Positions 25,001 through 36,949 of a DNA stretch of 64,000 nt are shown piece after piece; the first letter of the stretch is position 1; every line of letters begins with the position of its first letter. Both the position numbers and the translations under genes were made by a program. Below the pieces are notes generated by a model. It made no database searches. It saw nothing but the letters and a program-made list of their open reading frames with translations, and had not been told where the DNA came from. Where the stretch lies: contig JALGQZ010000015.1 of assembly GCA_023105745.1 (NCBI GenBank), positions 21,649,499 to 21,713,498 on the forward strand. Direction: 5' to 3'. Origin of the DNA: Austropuccinia psidii (lineage: Eukaryota; Basidiomycota; Pucciniomycetes; Pucciniales; Sphaerophragmiaceae).

Positions 25001-25545
25001 GCTCCTCCAGGGATGCATGGAAAAATGAAGGAGGAAGGTCCATATCCCCTTGAAAGAGATGAAGTGAAGATATAAAAAAATCTTCTCCAACACCTGTTAT
25101 TTATTTGAAGACCTCATCTCTTGATAGAATTAATGACAGAGAGGGAATAATGGAAGGGAAGGTGTCTTAAGCTCACCAACCAGAGCAACACTGTTGACAG
25201 AAGTGGCAAAGTCATTACTAGTAGAAGAATTAATACCATTAGAATCATAGGTTATCAATCCATTTTAGAATAATAATGGGATTAAAATGGTAAAGAAAAT
25301 CATAGCCTAATATTAGGTCTTCTACCTTGGGTGAATCTATTATAAAAAGTCCCATTAAAAGCTTGGGAAATAAGGCAAGTCAACAACCCACTTGGTATAA
25401 TGGGTGATGAACAAGGAAGTGGATTGATTGTAATCCAAAATGGAAAGAGGAATATTTTCAGGGAGCTCTGACACAGTCAAAGAGTACCTGAGAACAACGT
25501 TCTTTGCAATGAAGGAGTTTGTAGCATCAGAACCCATGAGAATAC
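22030..25545 (-). pseudogene. Pol of element B: protease, RT, RNase H, integrase, chromodomain (decayed)
   Basis: Minus strand, read from 25545 down. Near 25540 is a protease-like ATNSFIAKNVVLRYSLT, but the expected DSG/DTG triad is altered. RT (24930-24110) has FVKKKDGG, SKIYLHGAYN where the motif A Asp is Tyr, PFGLTNAP, and YLDN instead of YLDD, followed by a frameshift. RNase H (23990-23580) has EPDASDYALGAVLS. Integrase (23405-22500) has the HHCC region ending CHKCSR, then SMDFITQLP, FSDRGSLF and AFHPETDGQTE, so all three DDE acids remain. A KKLSERWLGHFEVL GPY/F module (about 22440) and a chromodomain starting EEWEVAQVLD (about 22230) close the protein. Many stops make it non-functional. 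Confidence 0.85.
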
Positions 25546-25859
25546 TTTAGTAAAGATCAGAGACAGAAGGAAAAATAAGAAAACTTAAATATTTCTTGAA
25601 ACTAGTATTCAGAGTGCACAGTTGTGCTCTTGAAGAAAATAAGTGAGAACAATTTAACAGATCATGATTTTCCCTGCTTGCTAGGAAAGCCTCTTGATGA
25701 CCCTGGACTATTCTGAGACCACTTGAAGCATTTTTCAATTGGGTTCTTTCTATCACAAGAAGTGCATAAACCTTCTTTAATCCTCCTCTCCTTTTCAAAA
25801 CCAATTACTATATTGTTCTTATTGAGGAGAGAAGCATGAGACTTATCCTTTGAGAATTA
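25546..25859 (-). pseudogene. Gag C-terminal zinc-knuckle region of element B
   Basis: The minus strand contains RRIKEGLCTSCDRKNPIEKCFK near 25770, spaced like a CCHC nucleic-acid-binding knuckle with the His replaced by Asn. Frames are broken on both sides. Confidence 0.55.
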
Positions 25860-27016
25860 AAAATTCTTCCCCTTCTTACTCTTCTTGTGATGATGCTTCT
25901 TGAAAGATGAATCTTGAGGAGGACTGGTAGAATTGGATCCAGTAACTGGAGGCTTCTTTTCTTGATGACTCCTCTTTTCCTTCTGCCTCTCATGGTATCT
26001 TGTATTTAACTCCAAAGTAATGTCCATGAGCTCTTGAAGATTAACAAAGTTACCAGGGTGAGAAGCCAGCTGGTCCAAAAGTCTTGATTCCAATCCTCTT
26101 CTATAGGCATGAATATAAGCCTTTCCCCCAATATCTAAGTCTTGACATTAAGATTCTAAAGTCAGCAATGTACAAGCATAAATTACCACTTTCCTTAATC
26201 CTTATATTATCCATCTCTTGTTCAGCTTTCCTAACCTTATTGGGGTCACCAAAAATAGTGAATAGCTGGGTTTCAAACAATTGCCAGTCATTGAGGAGGG
26301 AGGATGGGTCTTCATTGGAGATATTTGAGAGGTATGGTTCAATCCATTTTCCAGCTCTACCAGTGAGAAAGGAATTTGAGTAAAAAACCTTCTTCCTGTC
26401 AGAGAAGAAGCTTTCTTTGTCATTATGGAAGATTAATTGACAGGATTGGATGAATCCTCTCAGTTTATGGGCTTGAGTACCATCAAAAGAATCAGGTGCT
26501 TTCATTGATGGAGTCTTGAATTCTGGGGCTCTTGAATTGTCCCTGGGGGAAACTGCTTGAGTGAATTGTCCCATAAATTTAGTCATTGGCTCCATCATTT
26601 TGAGAAAATTTGGTTCAGCTTGAGAGACAAGAGGTTGATTAGAAAGGGCTATATTTGGAGCTTCAGAAGCCTCAGGCGCACCTGCAAAGCCAGATGTCAC
26701 TTCAGCTTCTTCAGACTCTTTCTCTTCCACAGAATCCCCCCTCTTCATATTCAGCTTCCCCTAATCTACTTCTAGGCCCTTGAGAAATTCTTGGACAGCC
26801 ACCCAACAAGCCAGAGAATTCTCTTGATCTTATTGACTTCACACCTCCTCTTCTGGAGGGTTCTGCTGCTTCCATTGGTGGTCCTCTGTCCAAATTTGCA
26901 CTCAGTTGATGAACTGATGGTATGTGGTCAAAAGGAGCCCTTGCTGTAGGAGTGATAACAGCTTGATTTCTTTGGGATATTTTATTCTTTCCTTGGGGGC
27001 TATGCTCAACAGGAAT
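25860..27016 (-). pseudogene. Gag of element B (decayed)
   Basis: Structural protein of the virus-like particle. Read from 27016: IPVEHSPQGKN, then DRGPPMEAAEPSRRGG (26890), a frameshift near 26745, and a long open part to 26101. That part contains MKAPDSFDGTQAHKLRGFIQ, GRAGKWIEPYLSNIS and GDPNKVRKAEQEMD, typical of the retrotransposon Gag capsid domain. It continues after a shift with NFVNLQELMDITLELNTRYHERQ and a Lys/His-rich tail (25860). The codon where I would expect the initiator Met is ATT in this copy and also in element C. Confidence 0.75.
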
Positions 27017-28155
27017 CCTTTAAGATTATAAATGAAATGAAACTTAATGGTAATAGAAGTAAAAAAGTTGAGGGTTTACCAAATAAAAAATAAAATCACA
27101 ATCTTGATCAAACTTGAGGAATCAATAAAAAGTCTTGAGGTGAAATAAATGTGAATAATTCTCAAGGAATGAGAGTGAAAAAATCAAAATCTTATTAATA
27201 AATCAGACTTCTTGAAGAGTGTCAAATCAATTTCAGTCAATCAAATATAAATAATTTCTTAAAGGATTCAATCAATCAATAAATCAATGAATTTCTTAAA
27301 AATCAAAATTGAGGTGTTGAGGTATTGAAGAAGCCATTAAATATCTTCAGGAATAAGTTCAATATCTTGATTAGTAAAAATAAAATCAGTAAATCAAATA
27401 AATTCTTGAGGTTCAATAAGTTATCTTGAAGAATTCCACCTTCAATCAAATCCAACAAAAATTCCTGAGTGATTATACTTTGAGAACAATAAATGAGGCT
27501 TTACCAAATCATCTAATAGAAATTGAGAGTATTTATGAACTTGAGGAATAAATCAGAAGTTTTGAGGTGAAATAAATGTGAACAAGTTTTGAGGAATGAA
27601 AATGACACAATCAAATTCTTGTCAATAAATCAAACTTCTTGAAGAGTTTCAAATCAATCTCAAACAAACAATCAAACAATAAATTTAAAATAAATATCAA
27701 TAATATCCTGAATAATTCAATGAATTAATAAAATCTTCAAATCAATTAAAAGTCTTGGGGTATCAAATCAGAATATCTTTATGAGTCAAAATCAGATTAA
27801 TAAATCAATCTTGAGGAATTCAACAGTCAATCAAAATCAATTCAATCCAACAAAATACTGAATATGAATCAAGCATCCTAATGAATACCAATCAATTAAC
27901 CAATCAATATAAAAACTTTAAGCCTGAATGTAAAAAAGAAAGAAAATTTGAAATTATTAGGAATTTAAGCTAGAGCTAAATGGTCAGCAGAATTAATAAA
28001 TGAAAAAGAGTAAATTTTCATATGAAAAAAAGTGAGTTAAATGAAAATTGATGAGAAGCCATAAATTGATAAAGAGATCATAATTGATTAATGAGAGAAA
28101 TGATTTTCTTTAAAATAATGAAAAGAAAGAAGCAACTGTGAGTTAATTAATATAA
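27017..28155 (-). other. 5' untranslated leader of element B
   Basis: Long non-coding leader between 5' LTR and gag, rich in degenerate CAATCAAT, AATAAATC and CTTGAGGA motifs. A shorter equivalent sits at 51138-51826 in element C. I could not identify a tRNA primer-binding site next to the LTR. Confidence 0.6.
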
Positions 28156-28904
28156 TGTAACAGGGGCTTTTTTAAGTGAAGAGGGCCTGGCACTCACTTA
28201 TGGAGGGATCAAGGATTGGAATAAGATTGTGTACCATTATAAGTGCAATAAAGATAAGATTGCTAAATAAATACATAGAAGAAAAAGAAGCAACAAAGAA
28301 TAAGAGTAAGAAATAAAAGAGCCAACCACAAACAAGTCCAAGTACACTGTTTCAACCAGTCAGAAAGAAAGAAAAGGGTTAATAAGGATATGGCCACCAC
28401 AACTCATACTGAACAGGTTAAGAAGGAATGAAAAGACTAACTTAATACCAATAAATATAATACCCAAAATAAGAGTAAGAATATTCATTAAATAATAAAT
28501 CAACTATATTTATTAAATTGGGAAAAAGTCCCCAGAGGGAGGAAGAGGGGCTGGTATATGTGAGAATCCACCAGCCCTGATCCAAAGAGTCAATTTTCTC
28601 AAGAGGAATATTGCTTTGAATTGATTTGGATAATACAGCCCTTGTATGGATGTACAGGGTCCTTAGAAGAGGTGTGGTTGAGTTGGGTGATCATACAGTT
28701 TCAGTCTTGTGAATCCAAACTGTATTTGGAATATCCCTCCTGTAAAAGTATTGACAGGCTGTATTGATGAACCAAGCTGTATGAATGTTTCAGCAGGAAG
28801 ATTTTCTGAAACTGATTTATGATATAAATACTGGATTTTCTGGTTTCATGAGCTTGAGTGGGTTTAAGGTTGAATACACTTACTCCCTGATAGTGGCTGT
28901 GACA
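28156..28904 (-). repeat. 5' LTR of element B
   Basis: Partner of 18501-19249. On the plus strand it runs from TGTAACAGGGGC to GGCTGTGACA, giving TG...CA termini with TGTAACA/TGTGACA inverted ends. It should carry the gag-pol promoter. Confidence 0.85.
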
Positions 28905-29157
28905 TTAGTGAATGGGTATGCTTCTTGTCTCTATTCATATGAATTCCAAAAAGGTTAGAATAATGTGAGAAATAATTGAAAAGAGTAATAAAATACAGCA
29001 TTTTATTGTTATTGATCCTCTTCTACAGACCAATAAGCATGTATTTCATTGTTTTCATTATCATTAGGCTTTGATTGGGAGATATTTGCATCTTTTACCC
29101 AATAATCTACTAATTAATTTGAGTCTTATCTGAAAATAAAAGGAATATATCACATAC
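28905..29157. other. Right flank of element B, non-coding
   Basis: Begins with TTAGT, the putative target-site duplication; no gene. Confidence 0.4.
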
Positions 29158-29640
29158 TTAATAACTATCAAAAGAATTAAAAACCTCAATTGAATCTACG
29201 TTTGGCAGATCACAACTGGTAATTGGAGTTATATTTGGCTTGTTACCATCAAGTTCATCCATTTTCTGATAGCATGGGAAAAGATCTTCCAGTTTTTGGG
29301 CCATTGTATGAACACCCTTTTTGTTGTCATCATCAGTAACTCCTGCCCCAGTGGAGCTTTGAAAATTCTTTTCTGAAAGATATCTCCTTTCATAATTGCA
29401 CCATTGGTCTTGCATATTGGTTGGTGTAAAATTAAATATATTTTTGAATCTCTTTTTGACTTCATCTTCCATCAATTTAAATCCAACTTCTTTGATAAGG
29501 GTGGGGGGGGTCCAGCTGATGTTAGGTCTTTCCAGAAGTGCCAAAGCAAGCCTCAAAATCTTTCTTTACTTTAACCCAGTTTATTATAGCAAAATAATTG
29601 CAATTTGTAAGATCTCCAGAGGTTTTTGAATCAGCCTTAG
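29158..29640 (-). pseudogene. Myb/SANT-like domain protein relic
   Basis: Minus-strand open frame of 132 residues (29556-29158), with an upstream piece in another frame (NWVKVKKDFEACFG near 29590). It reads LIKEVGFKLMEDEVKKRFKN, MQDQWCNYERRYL, STGAGVTDDD, and AQKLEDLFPCYQKMDEL. The W...K...F / W..Y / GAG..D / P.y..m..L pattern resembles the Myb/SANT-like proteins often found beside Harbinger-type transposases and as multicopy genes in rusts. A frameshift divides the N-terminus. Family assignment is moderate; no function is claimed. Confidence 0.45.
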
Positions 29641-29984
29641 ATACATTTTCAGATGAGGGTCACTTTGGTGGTATTGGATTGCAATATCAATGGATAATAT
29701 CAATATGGAATATAACTGAGGCTGTAGACTTTTGTTCACTTCAATAGGATTTAATTCTAAGGATGAGAATTACTGCTTTTGGTGTCAGGTTTTGAAAAAT
29801 AACTTCACTTGTATATGAACTACCAAGATTCCATTTATATCAAAATTAATGTGTTCAAAGTTCAATATTGCATGTGATCCAACTCCAAAAAATTGATATA
29901 TATGAAGATATTTTTAGCTCAAGATCCCACATTTAATTAACTCAATATTTTTTAGCTGTGAGGGGGCTATTCATTTTATTTCCT
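29641..29984. other. Non-coding spacer
   Basis: No supported feature; could include the 3' end of the Gypsy fragment that follows. Confidence 0.4.
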
Positions 29985-32770
29985 GATTCTGAAGTCAAGT
30001 GAACTATCTGCCCCCTTGGATAAAATCTCTTGATTTGAAATTCTGAAAACATCCTTGTCAGCTTAGTGCAATCCAATAAATAAGGCTCATAAGGTCCATT
30101 ATCAACTTTAATTATGACTTTAAAGTCTCCACTCCATTGCTTTTTAAAGATTAAACCTCACTTTTACTCAAGTGGTTTATTGTAAACTGATACCAAATCA
30201 CCTGGTTGAAGTGCATCTCTAATTTTGTGTGCCATCCTTTTGTCCAAGTATTGAACTGATTTTTTTCTTAAATCTCTCAATTTATCTTCAGCTTTTAATC
30301 TTGTTCTTTCTTTTTTTGAGATCTGTATGACTATCCCTTCCAATAGCTCTTCTTTTGTTGATATCTTATTTCATTCTATGGCTGGTTATGTGCTTGTTTT
30401 TATGTCAATTGTTAAGAAGGCCTGATGACCAAATTTAAGTTCAAATTATGAGTATCCTGTTGTTTCTTTGCCAAAATTTTATCTGCCAAGGTCACAATTG
30501 GTAAATATTATTTCCATTTGGATCCATTTCAGCCACACCTCTTTAAAAGGGCATCCTTTAGTTTCTCATGGCCTCTTTCAACCATTCCTTGTGATCCTGG
30601 TTGGTAAGGTGTAGTTATTCTGGCTCTTGATCCTGCTCTTTTAACTTCTTCTTGTAGCTCTTTTCCAAATGCTGCTCCTCCATCTACTGTTACCTCTTTG
30701 GGTGCGCCATATATCCAAATACATTCTGGGACTGATTCTGCAGTCAGCCTAGTTAATGCTACAGCTTCTGGCTGTCCTCACTTGCCACCACTAGATATTT
30801 CCATCTTCCTTCCTTAATATGGATTGCATCCATACTTAATATTTCAAATAAAACTGGAAGTTACAGATATCTTCCTTCTTCTTTTTGTTTAAAATGACTC
30901 ATTTTCTGAAATTCTTGACATTATTTAACCCATTTCTTGTATATCTTTTTCATTCCTTCCCACCAATATATTTTCTTTCTTCTTCTGTATGTTTCATTTT
31001 ACCCACAATGACCAAATTCTTTGTGCATTTTATTTAGAATCTGTTTCTGATCTTTCAATTAAATAAAAATATTTTGGTATTCCATTTATTTCTCCTTTTC
31101 AGCTGCCCTCCTTATAGATAAAAATTTACTGATTTTCTTGTAACTCTCTTTAGTTATTCTTCTCCAATAGTTTTTGGATTTTAAAAACTATTCAAATATT
31201 CCTGTATATGTTTTCTAAATCCTTACTGTTTTATTTCTTAATAATTTACTCACTTTTCTTGTATTTACTTCTTTTAGGAAAAATCCTGGATGAGTTTCTA
31301 TCCATTCTTCTTCACCATCAGAATCATCTCTTTCACTTTCATATTCATTTCCACCCTTTGGCCTTCTTGATAAACTATCTGGAATAGTAGATTTCTTCCC
31401 TGGTTTGTATATCAGATCGAAAGAAAAAAGCTGAATGAATTCTACCCATCTTGTCATTGGTGCATTTGGTCAACATGGTGTGTTGATCATTTCTATCAAA
31501 TATTTAGCATATACTTGAAGCTGAAAGTGTTTACCCCATAATATTGTTTGAAGGTTTTTGAGTGTTCTTGAAACACCACAAAATTCCAATTTAGAATGAG
31601 AGTATTTATACTCTAGTCAAGAAAAGTTTACTCATTCATATAGTACCATTCTATCCTTTCCATTCTCATCCTCTTGGATAAGAACTGCACCAGCTGCAAT
31701 ATAGCTTCAATCTATTGCTAATTTTATATTCCCTGACCTTTTTTCATAATTCAATGTCTTCAAACTATTTTCTTCTCCTACTATCTTCCTTAGTTTTATA
31801 AAAGCTTATTCACATTTTTCATCCCATTTTAACAATACATCCTCCCTTGTCAATCTCCCTAATTGTTCTGAAGCTTGTGAAAAGCCCTTTATTAGCATTA
31901 TGAAATATAAACATAAACCTGAAAATACTCTAGCTTCCTTCCTTGTTGTGGGTCTAGGCCACTTTTTATCTTGTTTATCTTCTTTTTTGAAATCTTTCTT
32001 CCTCCCAAAGATACAACATTCCCTACAATATCAATTTCTGGAACACAACATGCAATTTTGATCCTGAAATTGTGAGTACTGCCTCTTCTATCCTGAGAAT
32101 TATTCTTTCTAATTTTGCTGCATATTCCCAAAAAAATATTCTTATAAGTGGATTCTCCTTCAATTTTTTGTGTTGGTATGTTAATATGGGTCCTTTAATC
32201 TCTCCCTAATCTATAAATATTCCAAGGTACTCTGGTATTTCTTCCTGAATTATCCAAGTCATTTGTGCTTGATAAACTTCCACAGAGGTTTTGGCTCCTT
32301 GAGGTAGTCTGGTAAGCTGAAGCCTTCCAAGTGGTTTCTCAAAGGTTTTAAGGGGTCTTGTGGTAATATCCAGTTATCTTTCATTTTATACTTCCATAAT
32401 ATCTCCTAATTCATAACATTCTCTTCCTGAAAATTATCCCACAAACTCATCAAAATTTGGTGGTAATCCTGCATCTTTTGTTGTGACTTTCTTGAGGTCT
32501 TGAAGATCATGAACTATTCCAAGATTTACTTTTGTTTTGCCACAAAAAATACTAGGCTGTCATAGCTTTATGTTGATTTCTGATAAATTCCTGTATGTAT
32601 TATTTCTCTGAATAGTTCAATAAATTGAGGTAAAATTGATTTTGGTATTGGTATTGGTATCTTCTGCCATGGTTCATGTGGTATAACTGGTAATTTATAA
32701 GTTTTTCCATAAGAATGCTTAAGTACACCTCTTGCTTCTTCAAAAAATGCTAGAGTCTTTTCCCTTAGTA
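29985..32770 (-). pseudogene. Fragment of a second Ty3/Gypsy family (RT-RNase H-integrase), decayed
   Basis: Minus strand, read from 32770: EEARGVLKHSYGK and HEPWQKIPIPIP (start of RT, 32690), VNLGIVHDLQDLKKVTTKDA (32520), PQGAKTSVEVYQAQMTWIIQ (32300), FIDQG in place of FIDDG (32215), and VPEIDIVGNVVSLGGRKISK (32030). RNase H follows with IAAGAVLIQEDENG (31690) and ends DLIYKPGKKSTIPDSLSRRP (31400). Integrase shows GAPKEVTVDGGAAFGKE (30690), SQGMVERGH (30590) and a GDLVSVYNKPLE tail with IKRFYPRGQ (30010). Its motifs differ from those of elements A and B, so it is a separate family. No LTR or gag was found, and the 5' end is lost near 32770. Confidence 0.75.
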
Positions 32771-33944
32771 ATATAACATTTCTTAATATATTTTTCTCTT
32801 TTTATTTTATTATTTTAAAAAAATCCCCATTTTATTTATATTGAAAAAGGCTTTTGGTTTTGGTTTTTTATATGTTGGAAATTTTTTTTTTATGTTAAAA
32901 ATTCTTTTTGTTGGATTTTCTTGATATTGAATTTTTTTTAGGTGTAAAAACCTTTTTTACATGTTGGAAATTTTTTTTATAATGTTTTTTTTTTCAGAGA
33001 AAATTTCAAAATTTGTTGAATGGGTTGTTGATTTGAGGAGTGATGCTATCAGTTGAGGTAGTGTAGTCACTAACACAATGTAGCTGATGTAATTACTCCT
33101 ACCTCACACAGATGCACAGAACAGTCCATACTGTGTGGACAGCAAAGGTTCTTTTTTGGTTATGTGCTGTGCATCAATATTTAAACATTCCCTTTTCTTT
33201 CAATATGCTTGTTTTTTCATCCTGAACTCCATTTTTTAACACAATAAACTTCTTGTTATGTTATTCTTCAATTTTGTCACATATCCTTTTCAAAGAGACA
33301 AAGATTGAAGTTTTTTCAGCAAGCTATAGAATCTCCTTTATTTTGAATTTCAAATGAACCCCACTTCTGTTTTGCCTTTCAATTTGACCACAGATCCTCT
33401 TCCAGAAATAATCAGATGAAAATTTGTCAAACATAATTTGCTTTAATTTCAATACAAAGATTTAAGGTTTTTTTTATTCAAGGGGTCAATTCACAAATGA
33501 AGAAGTAAAAAGGTGTAGTAAATAACTTTGAAAGTTCTGAATTATGTTTAGTAATACTCATTATTGATTTCTATTAAGCTGGAACAATGCATAGAAAAAT
33601 TTGAATACCTTTTTTTGGAAAGCTATTTTATAAACCTTTGCTTTGTAAGTGATTATGTATTCCCTCACTCACCCATCCCTTTCTCTTGTCTTAAAAAATT
33701 CTTTTTCATGCCTTATATTGCTTTGACTCCAATCATCATTGGTCTCATTATTATATACACTTACCTCTTGAAAATAACTCAATTTCATTTTGTCTATTTA
33801 TATAATGGCATTTGATATATATACAATTTTTCCATTTATATCTATTCCTTATTCTTAGAAAGCTCAAAAATTGATTTGCTAGTATATAATATCACCCCAA
33901 TACCGATTTCACTTCCCTTATTTATCAATATTACTTATTAATTT
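32771..33944. other. AT-rich non-coding DNA
   Basis: T-rich segment to about 33000, then mixed DNA. The 83-codon frame at 33564 is Phe/Ile/Tyr-rich with no domain and is probably compositional. Confidence 0.5.
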
Positions 33945-36450
33945 TGGGTCCTACAGTAACTCAACCACCATTAACCCACCTGATCTCAGCTAGCTGTTCA
34001 ATACACAAGCCAACCATATCAGAAAGCTTAAGTAAAAATTCTACTCTTGTGATCAAGAATTAGAAGAACTACTCTCTCAAATAACAAATCTAAATGTTCA
34101 AAACCAAGCTGTAACATCCTTGGCAAAAACCAAAGCTACAGCATCAAAAAAACGCCTGGGTGTCACAGGGGCTCTTCTAAGTGAAGAGGGCCTGGCACTC
34201 GGTAAACTGGGACTCACTTATGGAGGGCACAAGATATGGTAAGAAAGAATACACTTAAGAGTGCAAAGGGATGAATTACTAATAAAAGAAATATAAGCAA
34301 AGCAGAAACAAAAGAAATAAGAGTAAAGAATAAAAGAGCCAACCAAAAACAAGTCCAAGTCCACTGTTTCAACCTGTCAGAATGAAAAGAGGAGGGTTAA
34401 TAAGGATATGGCCACCCAACTCATACTGTACAGGAAAAGAAAGAAATGCAAAGACTAACTTAATATTAAATAAATATAATCCCCAAAATAAGGATGAGAA
34501 TATTCATAAAATAATAAATAACTAAATTAATTAACTGGGGAAAAGTCCCCAGGGGGGAGAAAGAGGGGCTGGTATATGTGAGAATCACCAGCCCTGATCC
34601 AGAGAGAATTTTCATGATAGGATTGAATGATTTAATTGAGTCTGGCCAGTACAGGTACTGTACAGCTGTAAAGAACCTGTAAAAGAGGTGTGGTGGCGTT
34701 GAGTGATCATACAGTTTCATAATGGTGTATATAAGCTGTATTGGGTGAATCCAACCTGTACAGATGTTGACAGGCTGTATTGAAGTACCAAGCTGTATGC
34801 ATGTTTCAGCAAGGAATATTTCTGAAACTGAATGCTGATGCAAATAGCAAATCTGCTGATTTGAGGTGTTTGAGTGGGTGTATTAATGAATACCCTTACC
34901 CCTGGTGAGTGGTTGTTACACTGGGCTTCAAAAAAAAGTTACAATAAAGAAAATCTGCCAAGATCAAGCACAATCTCTTGAGGATAAAACAAACATTCAA
35001 TCAAGAAAGCAAGAAACAAATGATCCAAAAAGCCAACTTCACCAATAAAAAAGCAAAACCCCCATTAGCAGACCATTGATGAAATTCCTGAAGGATTTGA
35101 ACCAACAAAGGCCAGTCTTTTGAGTTTTTTTGAATCTAATTTAAAGCAGGTTTCTGTGTGCTTATCTTTTTTAATTTAGAATGCCTTTTATAAACACATA
35201 AAAGAACTATGGGGACTTTTTTATCAAGATCCAATTCCTGTAGGACCTGATTATTTTCTACTGAGGGAATTCAATACTCAATTTTCCTTACTTGATGATA
35301 TTATACAAGCAATGCACAATTCTAACACCACACCCTTCATACCAGAAAACAAAATCCTCACCTTAAAAGGAGTGAAACCAGGAAAGAAGAAGATTTCCTG
35401 TGGTACAATTAACTTAAGCAACTTCCTCATTAAGTATATCCTTGCACTACTAGCCAAAATTGGGATCCACCAATGGCCTGCAGATCTCAATGACTCAGAT
35501 GCTTCACTTTACAATGAGGAATGCCAAATTAGTGGGATTCAAAATTTTCATAAGATTTCTGCTGGTGGAGCCTATGAGTATATGAATTTCAACCTCAAGT
35601 TCCTGGATAACCTTCAATTTCTGGAAACAATCTACAATCAAATTGGCCAAACACCAAAAGCAAGAAATGAAAGAAAGTTAGTATCTAAAAGATAAAGAGA
35701 GGTAAGCTGTATTCTGGGCCATATTAAGGGTTAGTGTTTGATCTCTTTTGAATTTCTGATGATATGTCTAACTTAGCTGTCTTCTTTCAGTTAAAAAATC
35801 TGCACTATAAATGTGGTTTTTCCCAAAAATTCCCAAGTTTCTACTTGAAAATATTGGAAAATGTTGATGCACATAGTTATGATGAGCATATTCCTGGTTC
35901 CAAAAATTATCACATCAAGACACTTGAATTTCAATCAAAAAATGCAAGTTTTCTCATGAAAACCATTGATGAGGAGATTTCCCAGGCTAAGAAAGATAAT
36001 GGAAAAACATCAAACTGACATGAGCAACTCATTCCAGCTGAACCCAAGTTCCAAAGGGACTTTAAATAAACTCTTATGATCCCTGCTGGATCAATAGCCA
36101 TTCAGATGTACAGAATACTCTATATTCTGATGCATTCAATTTTGAACTCCTTCCTTATGCCTCACAATATCTTTGGGGAATTGAACATCTTGATGAGAGA
36201 TTGGCTGATAGAAAGATTACCAATAAACCTGGGATCAACCCATTGATTGCTATTATATTTTGCATAAAATTTCTAATGAAGAAGAATTAGATGATTCAGA
36301 TAAAGAAATAGAAAATGAGACTGAAGTATAATAAAGCAAAGAGGAGAGAAATGAAGAAGAAGAAGTTCAATAATTGGCCAAATTAAATTAACTCCATGAC
36401 CAAGATACTGAAATGGCAGATGTTTGTGAGGCAGATGATTTCACTTATGG
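33945..36450 (+). pseudogene. Rust multicopy hypothetical gene relic, split by a solo LTR
   Basis: Coding-like plus-strand pieces lie on both sides of the LTR at 34161-34920. To its left are TQPPLTHLIS and ELEELLSQITNLNVQNQAV. To its right, 35312-35695 contains ISCGTINLSNFLIKYILALL, IGIHQWPADLNDSDASLYN and SAGGAYEYMNFNLKFLDNL. Then 35764-36018 contains LKNLHYKCGFSQKFPSFYLK, DAHSYDEHIPGSKNYHIK and KTIDEEISQAK. The order resembles a large family of hypothetical proteins I recall in Puccinia genomes, possibly carried by transposons. Several stops and frame changes make it a relic. No function is known to me. Confidence 0.5.
34161..34920 (-). repeat. Solo LTR of the element B/C family
   Basis: A 760-bp copy from TGTCACAGGGGC to GGTTGTTACA, flanked by a perfect 5-bp duplication CTGGG (34156-34160 and 34921-34925). 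There is no internal element sequence next to it. This is the product expected from recombination between two LTRs. It shares the 13-base GTAAACTGGG-type segment with the element C LTR, so both belong to one subfamily. Orientation is assigned by analogy with elements B and C. Confidence 0.9.
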
Positions 36451-36949
36451 ATCAAGCTATGTTGTTTCTGAAAAAAAAGGTCTGGATGGTAGGAAGTATT
36501 AATTTCTCTTTTTCATATAGAAATACATTAAAGCTTTTTTTTGTTTTTGTTTATTTTGGATTATGAGGATATTTATGATACAGCAGTGAATTAATCTACA
36601 GCATTGGTAAAAATTAAGATTTGTCAAGTATAAATTGATAAAAAGATGTATCAGACTTGCAATATTCATGAAAATAGTTATTCCGGTTTGTTTCATTGGT
36701 TATGTTTGGATCTCCACCTTTGTAAAGCTCAAATGCTTTGTGAATGCCTCTGACTATTCTATAGTTAAGAAATAGATTTTTCATTAACAATAAAGACAAA
36801 TACTTGCGTAAACTTTGGACAGACTACTGTTTGCTAGCACAAACAGTAAAAGATGGATAGTATTATATGGCAATATAAAATACTTACATTTACTTCCTAA
36901 ATCTTGTGCCAATTTTGAAGATGAATGTATGTTTTTTAAAAAGAGGAAA
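36451..36949. other. Non-coding, no feature recognised
   Basis: Minus-strand frames of about 60 codons (36499-36799) are unrecognised and have no supporting context. Confidence 0.35.

Larger units (their letters stand above)
18501..28904 (-). mobile_element. Element B: Ty3/Gypsy chromovirus with antisense accessory gene, decayed
   Basis: The element is bounded by two ~749-bp direct repeats (18501-19249 and 28156-28904), with TTAAT on the left and TTAGT on the right as a one-mismatch 5-bp target duplication. Reading on the minus strand from the right, the order is 5' LTR, ~1.1-kb leader, gag, protease, RT, RNase H, integrase with chromodomain, a plus-strand accessory gene, polypurine tract, 3' LTR. 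A C-terminal chromodomain places it with the chromoviruses. LTR copies differ by roughly 10-15% by eye, and coding parts carry stops and frameshifts, so the insertion is old. Confidence 0.85.

Noticed and set aside
34161..34920. Missing 3' LTR of element C
   Set aside because: A perfect CTGGG duplication flanks it and no element C internal sequence adjoins it, so it is an independent solo LTR.
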